From positions 1 to 38,498 of the forward strand of contig JANNNX010000027.1 of assembly GCA_031398745.1 (NCBI GenBank): a DNA stretch of 38,498 nt, in the 5' to 3' direction. The notes under the pieces are model-generated. The model was not told the origin of the DNA. It saw only the letters and a list, made by a program, of their open reading frames with translations, and ran no database searches. The position numbers were made by a program, and so were the translations under genes. This DNA comes from JANNNX01 sp031398745. Lineage in GTDB: Bacteria; Actinomycetota; Acidimicrobiia; Acidimicrobiales; CADCSY01. Of this stretch, positions 15,822 through 24,732 are shown piece after piece; the stretch's first letter is position 1, and each line of letters opens with the position of its first letter.

Positions 15822-17453
15822 GTGGCGTGGACGCGGTCAGACACAGAGGGCGAGCGGGGTCTCGGGCTCATCGAGCTCGTGATCGCCACGTCGCTGATGA
15901 TCGTCTTCCTGGGGATGACGATCACGCCGACCGTCTCTGCCCTGCGTCGGCTCCAGGGGGCAAAGCTCACCGCCCTGGCCGAGAACCTGGGACAGGCCCG
16001 AATCGAAGAGATCCGGAGCCTGGAGTACGAAGATGTCGGTCTCAGCGGGGGCAATCCGGGCGGCGTGCTGGCCGGTACCGAGACCCGGACGATCCAGGGC
16101 GTCGCCTTCACCTTGAGCACCGAAGTGACATACGAGGGATCGGTCACTGGCAACGACGTGGTCCCCCAGGGGGGTGACGGCGTCGAGGGCTTCTGGGATG
16201 CGGGGGTCAACTACAAGCACGTAGTGGTCGGCATCAGCGTGGCCAGCGGCATCGGCATGGACCCGATCAGTTTCGAGACGATCGTGTCACCGCCCTCGGT
16301 GGGGGCCCACGACGGCAAGTCGAACGTGGTCGTCCAGCTCCAGGAGTACGACCCCCTCGATGCCTCGTCGGCCACGCCCACCTGGCCTCGGGTCTACCTG
16401 CAACGCTCGGGGACCGTGGTGTCCTACAGCGGCACCCCGTCGAACGAGCAGCCCTTCGCCCAGATCGCGCCCACGGCGGGAACTCCGTGGGTCGCCCGCC
16501 TCGGCTCCACTGCCACCTCGGTGTCCGACGCCACCACCGGCTGGCGCATCCGGCAGTCGCAGCTCACCGCCCTCACCGACCGAGTCGAGGTCGGCGCCAC
16601 CCAGACGGGCACGATCACCCTCGACCTTTACAAGCCGGTCTCTCTCACCGTCGACGTCCAGGACCTGTCTGGCGTCCCACTCCCCTCCGTGACGGGGAGC
16701 ACGGTCACGCTGACCAAGGACTCCACCTCGTTGGTCCTGACCGAGACCAGCCCCGAGCAGACCAGTGGCTCGACCTGGCAGATCACCGACTTCTCGGGTG
16801 CCCCCATGGAGCCCGGCACGTACTCGGTGACGGTCGACATCCCCGGGTACGGCGTCGAGACGACCTCGGTAGAGGTCGATGAGCTCGGCGACGTGCTGAC
16901 CGTCGCGCTCGCCCCCAGGGTCACCTCGACGGTGACCTACACGGTCTACGACTGGTCGGTCACCGCCGGTCGCCAGATGCGGGGCATCACCGTCCAGGTC
17001 ACCGGCGGCAGCGTCAACCAGACGCTGACCACCGACGCCAACGGCCAGGTGTCGATCACGGTGGACGCCGGCGTCGCCTACACCGCCGCCTTCGGGTCAC
17101 CCTGGGGGCACACCGCGATCAGCCGCACCGACACCCCGGCGGGGCCGACCGACGCCTATGCGGTGATCATGAACGCGGGCGGTGCCAACAAGGGTCGCAT
17201 CGAGTTCCGCGGGAGGACCGCCACTTCGACTGCCGTGTTCGGGTGGAAGAACAGCAGCGCGGCGCCGACATGGGGAACGATCCCCACCAACAACAGCGGG
17301 AAGGCCTTCGTGGTCCTGCCTCTGGCCAGCTCGCCGAACAACAAGTACGACCTCCGCAAGACGTGTGGGTCGACCAACTACGGCGCGGTCTCCAAGCAGA
17401 CCATCGCCAACGGCTCGACCTTCGTCTTCAACCCCACCGCCGGCTCGTGCTGA
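15822..17453 (+). CDS. large PilV-like minor pilin with Ig-like/CarboxypepD_reg-like C-terminal domains
   Basis: This 543-residue protein has a 13-residue leader and class III signal G-LGLIELVIATSLMIVFLG, with Glu at +5 of the mature form. After a pilin-like helix and domain (to about residue 270) come two beta-rich segments: 271-365 (LYKPVSLTVDVQDLSGVPLP, then PGTYSVTVDIPGYG) and 370-450, each like a carboxypeptidase-regulatory/Ig-type fold, then a C-terminal cap containing two cysteines (KTCGSTNYG and the terminal Cys). Such modular minor pilins often sit at the pilus tip and bind ligands. GTG 15822 is the only in-frame start; an SD-like GGAGGAG lies unusually far away (24 nt). Its stop overlaps the next gene (TGATG). 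Confidence 0.8.
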   Translation: MAWTRSDTEGERGLGLIELVIATSLMIVFLGMTITPTVSALRRLQGAKLTALAENLGQARIEEIRSLEYEDVGLSGGNPGGVLAGTETRTIQGVAFTLSTEVTYEGSVTGNDVVPQGGDGVEGFWDAGVNYKHVVVGISVASGIGMDPISFETIVSPPSVGAHDGKSNVVVQLQEYDPLDASSATPTWPRVYLQRSGTVVSYSGTPSNEQPFAQIAPTAGTPWVARLGSTATSVSDATTGWRIRQSQLTALTDRVEVGATQTGTITLDLYKPVSLTVDVQDLSGVPLPSVTGSTVTLTKDSTSLVLTETSPEQTSGSTWQITDFSGAPMEPGTYSVTVDIPGYGVETTSVEVDELGDVLTVALAPRVTSTVTYTVYDWSVTAGRQMRGITVQVTGGSVNQTLTTDANGQVSITVDAGVAYTAAFGSPWGHTAISRTDTPAGPTDAYAVIMNAGGANKGRIEFRGRTATSTAVFGWKNSSAAPTWGTIPTNNSGKAFVVLPLASSPNNKYDLRKTCGSTNYGAVSKQTIANGSTFVFNPTAGSC

Positions 17454-18106
17454 TGGGCTCGGGGAGTCGGTGGCGGCAGGGCCACGGCTTCACCACCATC
17501 GAGCTGATGGTGGCGGTGGCCATCTTGGGCCTATTCGTGGGCGCCTTCTACAGCGCCTGGGACGGCTTCTTCAAGGACGTGAGCTTCCAGGAGAAGCTGG
17601 CTCGAGCCGAGCGAGAGACCCGTCCCGTCATCCGGTCGCTGGTCATCGAGCTGCGTCAGGCCCTCCCGGCGTCGGAGGCGGCCAACGCCACCGCGGTCAC
17701 CGCGTTGAGCTGGAACGGGATCACCTTCACCACGGATCGTGACGGTGACGGTGCCCCCGAGCGCTACCAGTACGCCCTCACCAGCTGCGGTGGTGAAGGG
17801 TGCTCCCTTACTCGGACCATCACCACCCCGGTCGCCGGCTCGGGCCCGAACTACACCTACACCGGCACCGGCACGACCATCACGGTCCTGCGCAACGTGG
17901 TCGCCGACGCCACTGGCCGCCCGCTGTTCTCGGCCAAGTCGGTGAGCGCGGCCGGCGCGTTCTCGAGCGTCACCTCCTGCAACGGGACGTCGGTCGCCTG
18001 CAGCTTCCCTCTCGTGGTAATCGACCTACGCCTCGACGTGAGCGGAGCGGCCGACACGCCGCGCCTGTTCGAGGTCCAAGAACAGGTTCGGTTCCGCAAT
18101 GCCTAG
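17453..18106 (+). CDS. PilW-like minor pilin
   Basis: This 217-residue prepilin-like protein has leader cleavage after Gly12 (G-FTTIELMVAVAILGLFVGAFY, Glu at +5), then a PilW-like body with ELRQALPASEAANA and a beta-rich C-terminus. Four cysteines (SCGGEGCS and SCNGTSVACS) lie in two short loops and may form disulfides. ATG 17453 overlaps the previous stop by 1 nt; the stop overlaps the next gene by 8 nt. It probably joins the priming complex with the neighbouring minor pilins. Confidence 0.85.
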   Translation: MGSGSRWRQGHGFTTIELMVAVAILGLFVGAFYSAWDGFFKDVSFQEKLARAERETRPVIRSLVIELRQALPASEAANATAVTALSWNGITFTTDRDGDGAPERYQYALTSCGGEGCSLTRTITTPVAGSGPNYTYTGTGTTITVLRNVVADATGRPLFSAKSVSAAGAFSSVTSCNGTSVACSFPLVVIDLRLDVSGAADTPRLFEVQEQVRFRNA

Positions 18107-19745
18107 CCGCCGCGTGGGCGGTACCAGCTGGTCCCGCCGGTCGCGCAACGACGAGGGCGGGATGGCGATGGTCACCGTCATCGTCGGGGTCATGGTGGTC
18201 GGGCTGTTCACCGCCATCCTCCTGCAGACCTCGTTGCTCGAGTACCAGTCCGCTCAGGCCCAGCGCTGGGACGACGTCACCATCGCCGGCACCGAGGCGA
18301 TGCTCGAGCGCTACGCCAGCAAGCTCACCATCGACCCGGCCTACTACCAGCACCGGGTCGACGAGGCCGAGGAGGCCAGGGTGTGCGACGACCCGACCGA
18401 TACCGCCCACTACGGCACCGCCAGTTCGACCGTCCAGCCGGGCAACGCTTGGTACCCGGCGTGCAAGCGCTGGACCTACACCGCGCCGACGCCCAACGTC
18501 TGGTACCAGCACCCGTTGCTGGACGGCAGCTCGGCCGGCACTGGCGACAACATCGAGAGCCGCATCCACGTGACCCCCCCGGACGTCAGCACCCCGGTGG
18601 TGGTGACGGTGGCGTCGCGCCAGGTCGGACGCAACGCCGAGCGGGTGGTCCAAGCCTCGGTCAAGGCCCAGCCCCTCTCCGAGTTCGCCTGGTCGGCGGC
18701 CGGGAGCCTGCAGTTCGGTGACGACCTCGACCAACACGGCCGCATCTACGTGGGCGGCGACCTCACGTTCCTCGGCGGCCAGACCCACCGCGACGTCTAC
18801 GCGGAGGGCACCATCTCCGTGTCCAGCGACTTCGACTTCGTCGATGGCGCCCAGGGCTACGACGGCGACAGCGGAACGTCGTACGGGAACATCCGCACCC
18901 AGTTCCCCACGGCGCTTAACTTCGACAACTTCTGGCAGGACCTGTCGGTGATCAAGGACGCCGCCTGCACCGGCACCACTCTGACGTACTGCCTCAACGA
19001 TGCTTCGGCCAAGGCCTACCTCGTCCAGCCCTACGTGAGCGGGGGGGTGGGCCGGATCAAGATCTGGAAGTCGACGTACTCAGCCCCTTCCAGCGGCTGC
19101 GTGACCTCCGAAGAGTGGTGGTGGTCGAAGACCCGCAACTCGACCTCCCCCTACGCGCTGAGCACCACCCCCAACTGGGTGGTGGTGGGCGACTACACCA
19201 TGCCCACCACCGGGGTGCTGTGGGCCAACGCCGACGTGATCGTCGGCAACCCCAGCGGTCCCGGCGGCGATTTCGGGACCGACAAGAAGGTCCACGTCAA
19301 GGGCAGCCTGACGATCTACGCCGGCTCCAGCTCCAATCCGAAGAACGTCGTGATCAACACCGACGTGCGGGTCGACACCAGCACCAACGACACCGTGGCC
19401 CTCATCGGCTCGAACCGGGTGGTGGTGAACCCGTACATGCTCACCGATAACGCCGAGCACCAGATCGACGCCTCCCTGCTGTCGCAGACCAACCAGCTCC
19501 TGGTCTCTCGGAGCTGTGGGACCGACGGCGTCGAACTGACCGACGCCTCCGAGACGCACCTCACGTTCCTCGGGTCGATCGCCCAGCGGGGCAACACCGG
19601 CAGCATCTACGAGAGCGTCCACGATCGCGAGTACATCTTCGATCAGCGGCTCGAGTACTTGCGACCCCCCTTCTACCCACTGCTCGAGGATGAGTGGCAC
19701 TACGAGGATTGGCGCGAGCTGGGTGCGCCGGACTGGGCGCGCTGA
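18099..19745 (+). CDS. large PilX-like pilus-associated protein with repetitive beta-rich C-terminus
   Basis: This 548-residue protein has a short basic N-terminus, then EGGMAMVTVIVGVMVVGLFTAILL, a PilX_N-like hydrophobic segment at residues 22-44 that lacks the usual Glu5 and so may not be a standard peptidase substrate. Residues about 190-470 contain repeated short beta motifs (GRIYVGGDLTFLGG, DVYAEGTISVSSDF, KVHVKGSLTIYAG, NVVINTDVRVDTS) that look like a right-handed beta-solenoid. Together with the large PilV-like protein it may form an elaborate pilus tip. Last gene of the pilus operon; the 64 nt before aroC contain no clear hairpin. Confidence 0.75.
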   Translation: MPSRRVGGTSWSRRSRNDEGGMAMVTVIVGVMVVGLFTAILLQTSLLEYQSAQAQRWDDVTIAGTEAMLERYASKLTIDPAYYQHRVDEAEEARVCDDPTDTAHYGTASSTVQPGNAWYPACKRWTYTAPTPNVWYQHPLLDGSSAGTGDNIESRIHVTPPDVSTPVVVTVASRQVGRNAERVVQASVKAQPLSEFAWSAAGSLQFGDDLDQHGRIYVGGDLTFLGGQTHRDVYAEGTISVSSDFDFVDGAQGYDGDSGTSYGNIRTQFPTALNFDNFWQDLSVIKDAACTGTTLTYCLNDASAKAYLVQPYVSGGVGRIKIWKSTYSAPSSGCVTSEEWWWSKTRNSTSPYALSTTPNWVVVGDYTMPTTGVLWANADVIVGNPSGPGGDFGTDKKVHVKGSLTIYAGSSSNPKNVVINTDVRVDTSTNDTVALIGSNRVVVNPYMLTDNAEHQIDASLLSQTNQLLVSRSCGTDGVELTDASETHLTFLGSIAQRGNTGSIYESVHDREYIFDQRLEYLRPPFYPLLEDEWHYEDWRELGAPDWAR

Positions 19746-19797
19746 CGGACCCTGGCGTCCCGCCGGTCGGTCGCCCAGGTGAGGCGGGGGGCGTCGG

Positions 19798-19803
19798 TAC
19801 CAT
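19798..19803 (+). promoter_or_regulatory. possible -10 element for a leaderless aroC mRNA
   Basis: TACCAT matches TAnnnT and lies 6 nt before GTG 19810, the usual spacing for an actinobacterial leaderless transcript that begins at the start codon. No SD precedes this GTG. No clear -35 is visible. Confidence 0.4.
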
Positions 19804-19809
19804 GAGCCG

Positions 19810-20973
19810 GTGCTCCGCTTCCTGACCGCCGGGGAGTCGCACGGCCCGTCGCTGGTGGTGATCGCCGAGGGCTTACCCGCCGGCCTCGCCCTGCGCATCG
19901 AGGACGTGGCCAGCGAGCTGGCCCGGCGGCGGCTCGGCTACGGCCGTGGCCCCCGCATGCGCTTCGAGGCCGACGAGTGCCGCCTCCTCGGGGGTGTCCG
20001 CCACGGGCGCACCCTAGGGTCGCCGGTCGCCATCGAGGTCGCCAACTCGGAGTGGGCCCGCAGCGACCGCTGGCACGAGGAGATGTCGTCGGCCCCCGGC
20101 CAGACGGCGGCGCCGCTCACCCAGCCGCGGCCGGGCCACGCCGACCTGGCCGGCATGCAGAAGTACGGGTTCGACGACGCCCGCGACGTGCTCGAGCGGG
20201 CCTCGGCCCGCGAGACCGCGGCCCGGGTGGCGGTCGGGGCGGTGGCCAAGCACTTGTTGGCCGAGCTCGGCATCGATGTGGTCTCCCATGTCGTCCAGCT
20301 CGGCCCGGTGGTGGCCAAGGAGGCCGAGCTGCCCACCCTCGAGGACCTCGAGCGCATCGACGCCAGCGAGCTGCGTTGCCTCGACCCCGATGCCGAGGCG
20401 CGGATGATCGAAGAGGTGAAGGCGGCGGCCAAGGACGGCGACTCGCTGGGGGGCACGATCGAGGTCGTGGCCCACGGCGTCCCCGTCGGTCTCGGGAGCC
20501 ACGTCCACTGGGACCGCCGCCTCGACGCCAACCTGGCCCAGGCCCTCATGAGCATCCAGGCGGTGAAGGCCGTGGCCTTCGGCGACGGCTTCGAGTCGGC
20601 CGGCCTGCGGGGCTCGGCCGGCCACGACGCCATCGACTGGGACGCCGAGGCCGGGCGCTATCGGCGCAGCACCGGCCACGCCGGCGGGATCGAGGGGGGC
20701 ATGTCGACCGGCGAGCCGATCGTCGCCCGGGTGGCCATGAAGCCCCTGGCCACCCTGAGCGTGCCGGTGCTGGGCACCGTCGACGTGGTGACCAAGGAGC
20801 CGACGGTGAGCTTCAAGGAGCGCACCGACGTGACCGCGGTGCCGGCCATGGGCGTGGTCGCCGAGACCATGACCGCGCTGGTGCTGGCGGCCGAGGCGCT
20901 GCGCAAGTTCGGCGGCGACTCGATCGACGAGCTGCTCCGCAACCGGGACGGGTATGTCGAAGGCCTCGGCTGA
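19810..20973 (+). CDS. aroC: chorismate synthase
   Basis: This 387-residue enzyme converts EPSP to chorismate using reduced FMN, the last step of the shikimate pathway. Family signatures seen: FLTAGESHGPSLVVIAEGLPAG at the N-terminus, the RPGHADLAG region with KYGFDDARDVLERASARET, and near the C-terminus GGIEGGMSTGEPIVARVAMKP. Length is normal. GTG 19810 is used; the next gene, aroK, overlaps the 3' end by 20 nt, indicating a translationally coupled aro operon. Confidence 0.97.
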   Translation: MLRFLTAGESHGPSLVVIAEGLPAGLALRIEDVASELARRRLGYGRGPRMRFEADECRLLGGVRHGRTLGSPVAIEVANSEWARSDRWHEEMSSAPGQTAAPLTQPRPGHADLAGMQKYGFDDARDVLERASARETAARVAVGAVAKHLLAELGIDVVSHVVQLGPVVAKEAELPTLEDLERIDASELRCLDPDAEARMIEEVKAAAKDGDSLGGTIEVVAHGVPVGLGSHVHWDRRLDANLAQALMSIQAVKAVAFGDGFESAGLRGSAGHDAIDWDAEAGRYRRSTGHAGGIEGGMSTGEPIVARVAMKPLATLSVPVLGTVDVVTKEPTVSFKERTDVTAVPAMGVVAETMTALVLAAEALRKFGGDSIDELLRNRDGYVEGLG

Positions 20974-21535
20974 GGCCGGGCCCGGTCCGGTGGTGCTGGT
21001 GGGTCCGATGGGAGCCGGCAAGACCGTCGTCGGCCGGCGGGTCGCCGATCGCCTGGGCCGGCGCTTCGTCGACCTCGACCAGGTGGTCGAAGCGGCCACC
21101 GGCGCCACCGTGGCCGAGGTGTTCGCGGCCGAGGGCGAGGCCGGCTTCCGGGCCCGGGAGTCGGCCGCCCTGGTGGCCACCCTGGGCGACGGGACGGCGA
21201 CGGTGATCGCTACCGGTGGGGGGGCGGTGCTCACCAGCCTGAACCGGCGGGTGCTGCGATCGGCCGACGTGGTGGTGTGGCTGACCGCCGAGCCGTCGGT
21301 GCTGGTCGATCGGTTGGGTGCGGGCGCGGGTGACGAGCGACCCCTCCTGGCCGGTGACGAGGCGCTGGTCGACCGGCTGGCTCGCCTCGACGCCGAGCGT
21401 CACGGCTTCTACGCCGAGGTCGCCACCGCGGTGCTCGACGTCGGCCACGGCGATGCCGACGAGATCGCCGACGCCGTCGTCGCCCTGGTCGAGGCCGCGG
21501 CCGTGGGCGTGGGCGAGTCGGGCGCCGCCGGGTGA
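20954..21535 (+). CDS. aroK: shikimate kinase
   Basis: This 193-residue P-loop enzyme phosphorylates shikimate with ATP. Walker A GPMGAGKT lies at residues 17-24, the shikimate-binding Asp in FVDLDQ follows, then FRARES, ATGGGAVL (substrate glycines) and the lid region with DERPLL. ATG 20954 lies inside the aroC 3' end; the stop overlaps aroB (GTGA). A short Ala/Gly-rich tail follows the catalytic core. Confidence 0.96.
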   Translation: MSKASAEAGPGPVVLVGPMGAGKTVVGRRVADRLGRRFVDLDQVVEAATGATVAEVFAAEGEAGFRARESAALVATLGDGTATVIATGGGAVLTSLNRRVLRSADVVVWLTAEPSVLVDRLGAGAGDERPLLAGDEALVDRLARLDAERHGFYAEVATAVLDVGHGDADEIADAVVALVEAAAVGVGESGAAG

Positions 21536-22557
21536 GCGCCCGAGCCGGTCTCCACGTGGTCCCGGTGCCCTTGGGGGAGCGGGCCTACGACGTCGTGGTC
21601 GGGGACGGGGCGCTCGACGAGCTGGCCTCGCTGGTCCCCTCGGGCACCCGCCGCGCCGCGGTGGTGACCCAGGCCGGGATCGGCGTCGAGGTCGACCCCG
21701 GCGTCCCCACCGAGGTGTTCGAGATCGGGGTGGGGGAGGCGACCAAGAGCCTGGCCACGGTCGAGGACCTGTGCCGCGGCTTCACCCGGTTCGGCCTGAC
21801 CCGGGGTGACGTCGTCGTCGGCGTCGGTGGCGGGATGGTGACCGACGTCGCCGGGTTCGCGGCCTCCATCCACCACCGGGGGACCCCGGTGCTCCACGTG
21901 GCCACCACCCTCCTCGGCCAGATCGACGCTGCCATCGGCGGCAAGACCGGGGTGAATCTGGCCGAGGGCAAGAACCTGGTCGGGACCTTCTGGCAGCCCT
22001 CGGGCGTCATCTGCGACACCGCCACCCTGGCCACGCTGCCCCCCGACGAGTTGCGCAGCGGTCAGGGGGAGATGGCCAAGTACCGCTTCCTCGGCGTCGA
22101 GCACCTGCTCGACCTGGCGGTGGCCGACCAGGTGGCGGCCTGTGTGCGGGTCAAGGCCGAAGTGGTGGCGGCCGACGAGCGGGAGGGGGCGAGCGGGGTC
22201 CGAGCCGCCCTCAACTACGGCCACACCCTGGCCCACGCCCTCGAGACGCTCACCGACTACCAGCTCCGCCACGGCGAGGCAGTCGCCATCGGGCTGGTCT
22301 TCGCGGCCGAACTGGCCCAGCGCCTGGGCCGGATCGACGCCGGCCGGGTGGCCGAACACCGCCAGACCGTCGCCGCCTACGGGTTGCCGTCGACCATCCC
22401 CGCGGGCCTCGATCCCGAGGCCGTGATCGCCCAGATGGCCCGCGACAAGAAGGCGCTCGCCGGCATCACCTTCGTGCTCGACGGTCCCGACGGTGTCCGG
22501 CCCGTGCACGACGTGGCCCGCGACATCGTCCTCGAAGCCCTGGAGGCCACCCGATGA
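21532..22557 (+). CDS. aroB: 3-dehydroquinate synthase
   Basis: This 341-residue NAD- and metal-dependent enzyme closes DAHP to 3-dehydroquinate. Seen: GVGGGMVTDVAGFAASIHHRG (NAD-binding glycines), TTLLGQIDAAIGGKTGVNLAEGKN (substrate-binding lysines) and the metal ligands in RAALNYGHTLAHALE and the following HGEAVAIGL. GTG 21532 overlaps aroK and the stop overlaps aroQ (ATGA). Slightly short but complete. Confidence 0.96.
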   Translation: MSARAGLHVVPVPLGERAYDVVVGDGALDELASLVPSGTRRAAVVTQAGIGVEVDPGVPTEVFEIGVGEATKSLATVEDLCRGFTRFGLTRGDVVVGVGGGMVTDVAGFAASIHHRGTPVLHVATTLLGQIDAAIGGKTGVNLAEGKNLVGTFWQPSGVICDTATLATLPPDELRSGQGEMAKYRFLGVEHLLDLAVADQVAACVRVKAEVVAADEREGASGVRAALNYGHTLAHALETLTDYQLRHGEAVAIGLVFAAELAQRLGRIDAGRVAEHRQTVAAYGLPSTIPAGLDPEAVIAQMARDKKALAGITFVLDGPDGVRPVHDVARDIVLEALEATR

Positions 22558-23006
22558 CCGAGGCCCGCATCGTCCTGCTCCTGTCGGGGCCCAACCTCGA
22601 CCTGCTCGGCCAGCGGGAGCCCGAGATCTACGGGACCGCCACCCTCGACGAGCACGTGGCCGTGGCGCGCCAGGCGGCCGAGTCGGTGGGCCTGGCCCTC
22701 GAGCACCTGCAGTCGAACCACGAGGGCGACCTGGTCGAGGCGATCCACGGGGCCCAGGCCCGGTGTGCGGCGATCATCGTGAACGCGGGCGCACTCACCC
22801 ACTACGGCTGGTCGCTCCACGACGCCCTGGCCGCCTTCGACGGGCCGGTGGTCGAGCTGCACCTGTCGAACCCCGACGCCCGCGAGCCGTGGCGGCGGAC
22901 GTCGGTGATCGGGCCGGTGGCCACCGGGTCGATCGTCGGCTTCGGCGGCCACGGCTACGTCCTGGCCGTGAACGCCACCGCCCACCTGCTAGCGGTGGGC
23001 GCATGA
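22554..23006 (+). CDS. aroQ: type II 3-dehydroquinate dehydratase
   Basis: This 150-residue class II dehydroquinase has the active-site loop LSGPNLDLLGQREPEIYG with the catalytic Tyr, then LQSNHEGDLVEAIH, IIVNAGALTHYGWSLHDAL and VELHLSNPDAREPWRRTSV with the catalytic His. It forms dodecamers in the family. The last residues (AHLLAVGA) are encoded in the first copy of a 32-bp tandem duplication that also contains its stop codon. Placed between aroB and the Xaa-Pro peptidase gene. Confidence 0.96.
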   Translation: MTEARIVLLLSGPNLDLLGQREPEIYGTATLDEHVAVARQAAESVGLALEHLQSNHEGDLVEAIHGAQARCAAIIVNAGALTHYGWSLHDALAAFDGPVVELHLSNPDAREPWRRTSVIGPVATGSIVGFGGHGYVLAVNATAHLLAVGA

Positions 23007-23040
23007 CCCCCGCCCACCTGCTGGCGGTGGGCGCATGACG
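22979..23040 (+). repeat. 32-bp-period tandem duplication at the aroQ/pepP junction
   Basis: A unit starting CGCCCACCTGCT occurs at 22979 and again at 23011; 29 of the first 30 positions are identical (A/G difference in GCTAGC versus GCTGGC). Each copy contains GCCCACC, a 7-nt loop and GGTGGGC, a 7-bp hairpin, followed by GCATGAC with an ATG start. The duplication gives two ATGA sites and creates an 11-codon mini-ORF. Confidence 0.9.
23003..23038 (+). CDS. 11-codon mini-ORF between aroQ and pepP
   Basis: ATG 23003 overlaps the aroQ stop and reads MTPAHLLAVGA before TGA 23036-23038, which itself overlaps the ATG of pepP. It arises because the 32-bp duplication is not a multiple of three and copies the end of aroQ behind a new start codon. 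Ribosomes finishing aroQ may pass through this mini-cistron before initiating pepP. Probably no peptide function; expression unproven. Confidence 0.4.
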   Translation: MTPAHLLAVGA

Positions 23041-24147
23041 CTCGCGGCGCTCGGGGCGATGGACGTCGTCGGGCGGGCCAGCCGGCTGCGGGCGCTTCTG
23101 GCCGATGCCGACTGCGACGCCCTCCTGGTTACCAACCTGGTCGACGTCCGCTACCTCACCGGCTTCAGCGGCTCGGCCGCTCTGCTGCTGGTCACCCCGT
23201 CCGAGCTGGTCCTGGCCACCGACGGCCGCTACCGCGACCAGGCCGCGGCCGAGGTCGCGGCGTCGGGCGCCGACGCCACGGTGTCGATCGGCAACACCGG
23301 GCCGGCCCAACGCGAGGCCCTGGTGGCTGCGGCGCGGGGCATCGCCCGACTCGGCCTCCAGGCCGACCACGTCTCGTGGTCGGCCCAGCGCCGCTACCAG
23401 GGCGAGTGGTTCCCCGACGCCGAGTTGGTGGCGGCCGGCGACCTGGTCGGCCAGCTGCGGGAGGTCAAGGACGACGGCGAGATCGACCGGTTGGCAGCGG
23501 CCGCCGCCATTGCCGACGGGGCCCTGGCCGAGGTAGCCCCCCTTCTCGCCGATCGGCCCACCGAGGAGGCGTTCGCCCTCGAGCTCGACACGGCCATGCG
23601 CCGTCGGGGGTCGTCGGGCGCCAGCTTCGAGACCATCGTCGCCTCGGGCCCCAACGGGGCGCGGCCCCACGCCCGCCCGACCGACCGCGTCGTCACCGAG
23701 GGCGATCTGGTGGTCATCGACTTCGGGGCCATGGTCGACGGCTACCACTCGGATATGACCCGCACCTTCGTGGTGGGCGATCCGTCGCCGACCCAGCGCC
23801 GCATGCTCGAGGTGGTGACCGCGGCCCAGCAGGCCGGCGTCGACTCGGTGGCGCCGGGGGTGGCCACCGGCGACGTCGATGCCGCCTGCCGCCAGGTGAT
23901 CGACGAGGCCGGGTGGGCCGATGCCTTTCTCCACGCCACCGGCCACGGCGTCGGCCTCGACATCCACGAGGCCCCCCGGGTGGGCCAGGGCGGCGCTGCT
24001 ACCCTGCGCGTCGGCAACGTCGTCACCGTCGAGCCGGGCGTCTACCTCCCCGAGCACGGCGGCGTGCGCGTCGAGGACACCCTCGTCGTCACCGTCGATG
24101 GCTGGCGCCGCCTGACCAACGCCCCCAAGTCGCCCGTGCTGCCCTGA
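23035..24147 (+). CDS. pepP: Xaa-Pro aminopeptidase/M24 family peptidase
   Basis: This 370-residue two-domain enzyme has a creatinase-like N-terminal domain (LLVTNLVDVRYLTGFSGS) and a pita-bread M24 catalytic domain with all five metal ligands: Asp229 (in IDFGAM), Asp240 (in YHSDMTRT), His304 (in TGHGVGLDIH), Glu333 (in TVEPGVY) and Glu347 (in VRVEDT). It removes N-terminal residues ahead of proline and is a common partner of efp in actinobacterial aro clusters. ATG 23035 overlaps the mini-ORF stop in the second copy of the junction repeat. Confidence 0.93.
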   Translation: MTLAALGAMDVVGRASRLRALLADADCDALLVTNLVDVRYLTGFSGSAALLLVTPSELVLATDGRYRDQAAAEVAASGADATVSIGNTGPAQREALVAAARGIARLGLQADHVSWSAQRRYQGEWFPDAELVAAGDLVGQLREVKDDGEIDRLAAAAAIADGALAEVAPLLADRPTEEAFALELDTAMRRRGSSGASFETIVASGPNGARPHARPTDRVVTEGDLVVIDFGAMVDGYHSDMTRTFVVGDPSPTQRRMLEVVTAAQQAGVDSVAPGVATGDVDAACRQVIDEAGWADAFLHATGHGVGLDIHEAPRVGQGGAATLRVGNVVTVEPGVYLPEHGGVRVEDTLVVTVDGWRRLTNAPKSPVLP

Positions 24148-24156
24148 GGTCCGCCC

Positions 24157-24720
24157 ATGCCCACCATCACGACCAACGACCTGAAGAACGGCATGACCCT
24201 CGACCTCCCCGAGGGCCTCTACCAGGTGGTCGAGTTCCAGCACGTGAAGCCGGGCAAGGGTGGGGCCTTCGTGCGCACCACCCTGCGTAACGCCCGCAAC
24301 GGGGCCACCCTGGAGAAGACCTTCCGGGCGGCCGAGAAGGTCGAGCAGGCCATGGTCGAGAAGAAGGAGATGCAGTACCTCTACCCCGAGGGCGAGGAGC
24401 TGATCTTCATGGACAACGTCAGCTACGACCAGCTGAGCGTGCACCCGTCGTCGCTGGGCGGCGCGGCCGAGTACATGGTGGCCGGCTCCACCGCCCTGTT
24501 GGCGATGTACCGCGACGAGATCGTGGGTGTCGAGCTCCCGGCCGCAGTCGAGCTGGCCGTCACCGAGACCGAGCCCGGTATCCAGGGCGACCGGGTGTCG
24601 GGCGCCCGCAAGCCGGCCACCGTCGAGACCGGCCTGGTGGTCCAGGTGCCGCTGTTCGTCAACCAGGGCGATCGCATCCGGGTGGACACCCGCTCGGGTG
24701 ACTACATCACCCGGGTCTAG
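24157..24720 (+). CDS. efp: translation elongation factor P
   Basis: This 187-residue protein relieves ribosome stalling at polyproline stretches. The N-terminal KOW-like domain has PGKGGAFVRTTLRN with the tip residue Lys34, followed by two OB domains (MQYLYPEGEELIFMDN, then PLFVNQGDRIRVDTRSGDYITRV). Length and all three domains are normal. It starts 9 nt after pepP and is followed by nusB. Confidence 0.97.
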   Translation: MPTITTNDLKNGMTLDLPEGLYQVVEFQHVKPGKGGAFVRTTLRNARNGATLEKTFRAAEKVEQAMVEKKEMQYLYPEGEELIFMDNVSYDQLSVHPSSLGGAAEYMVAGSTALLAMYRDEIVGVELPAAVELAVTETEPGIQGDRVSGARKPATVETGLVVQVPLFVNQGDRIRVDTRSGDYITRV

Positions 24721-24732
24721 GGCGCGGTCGGG

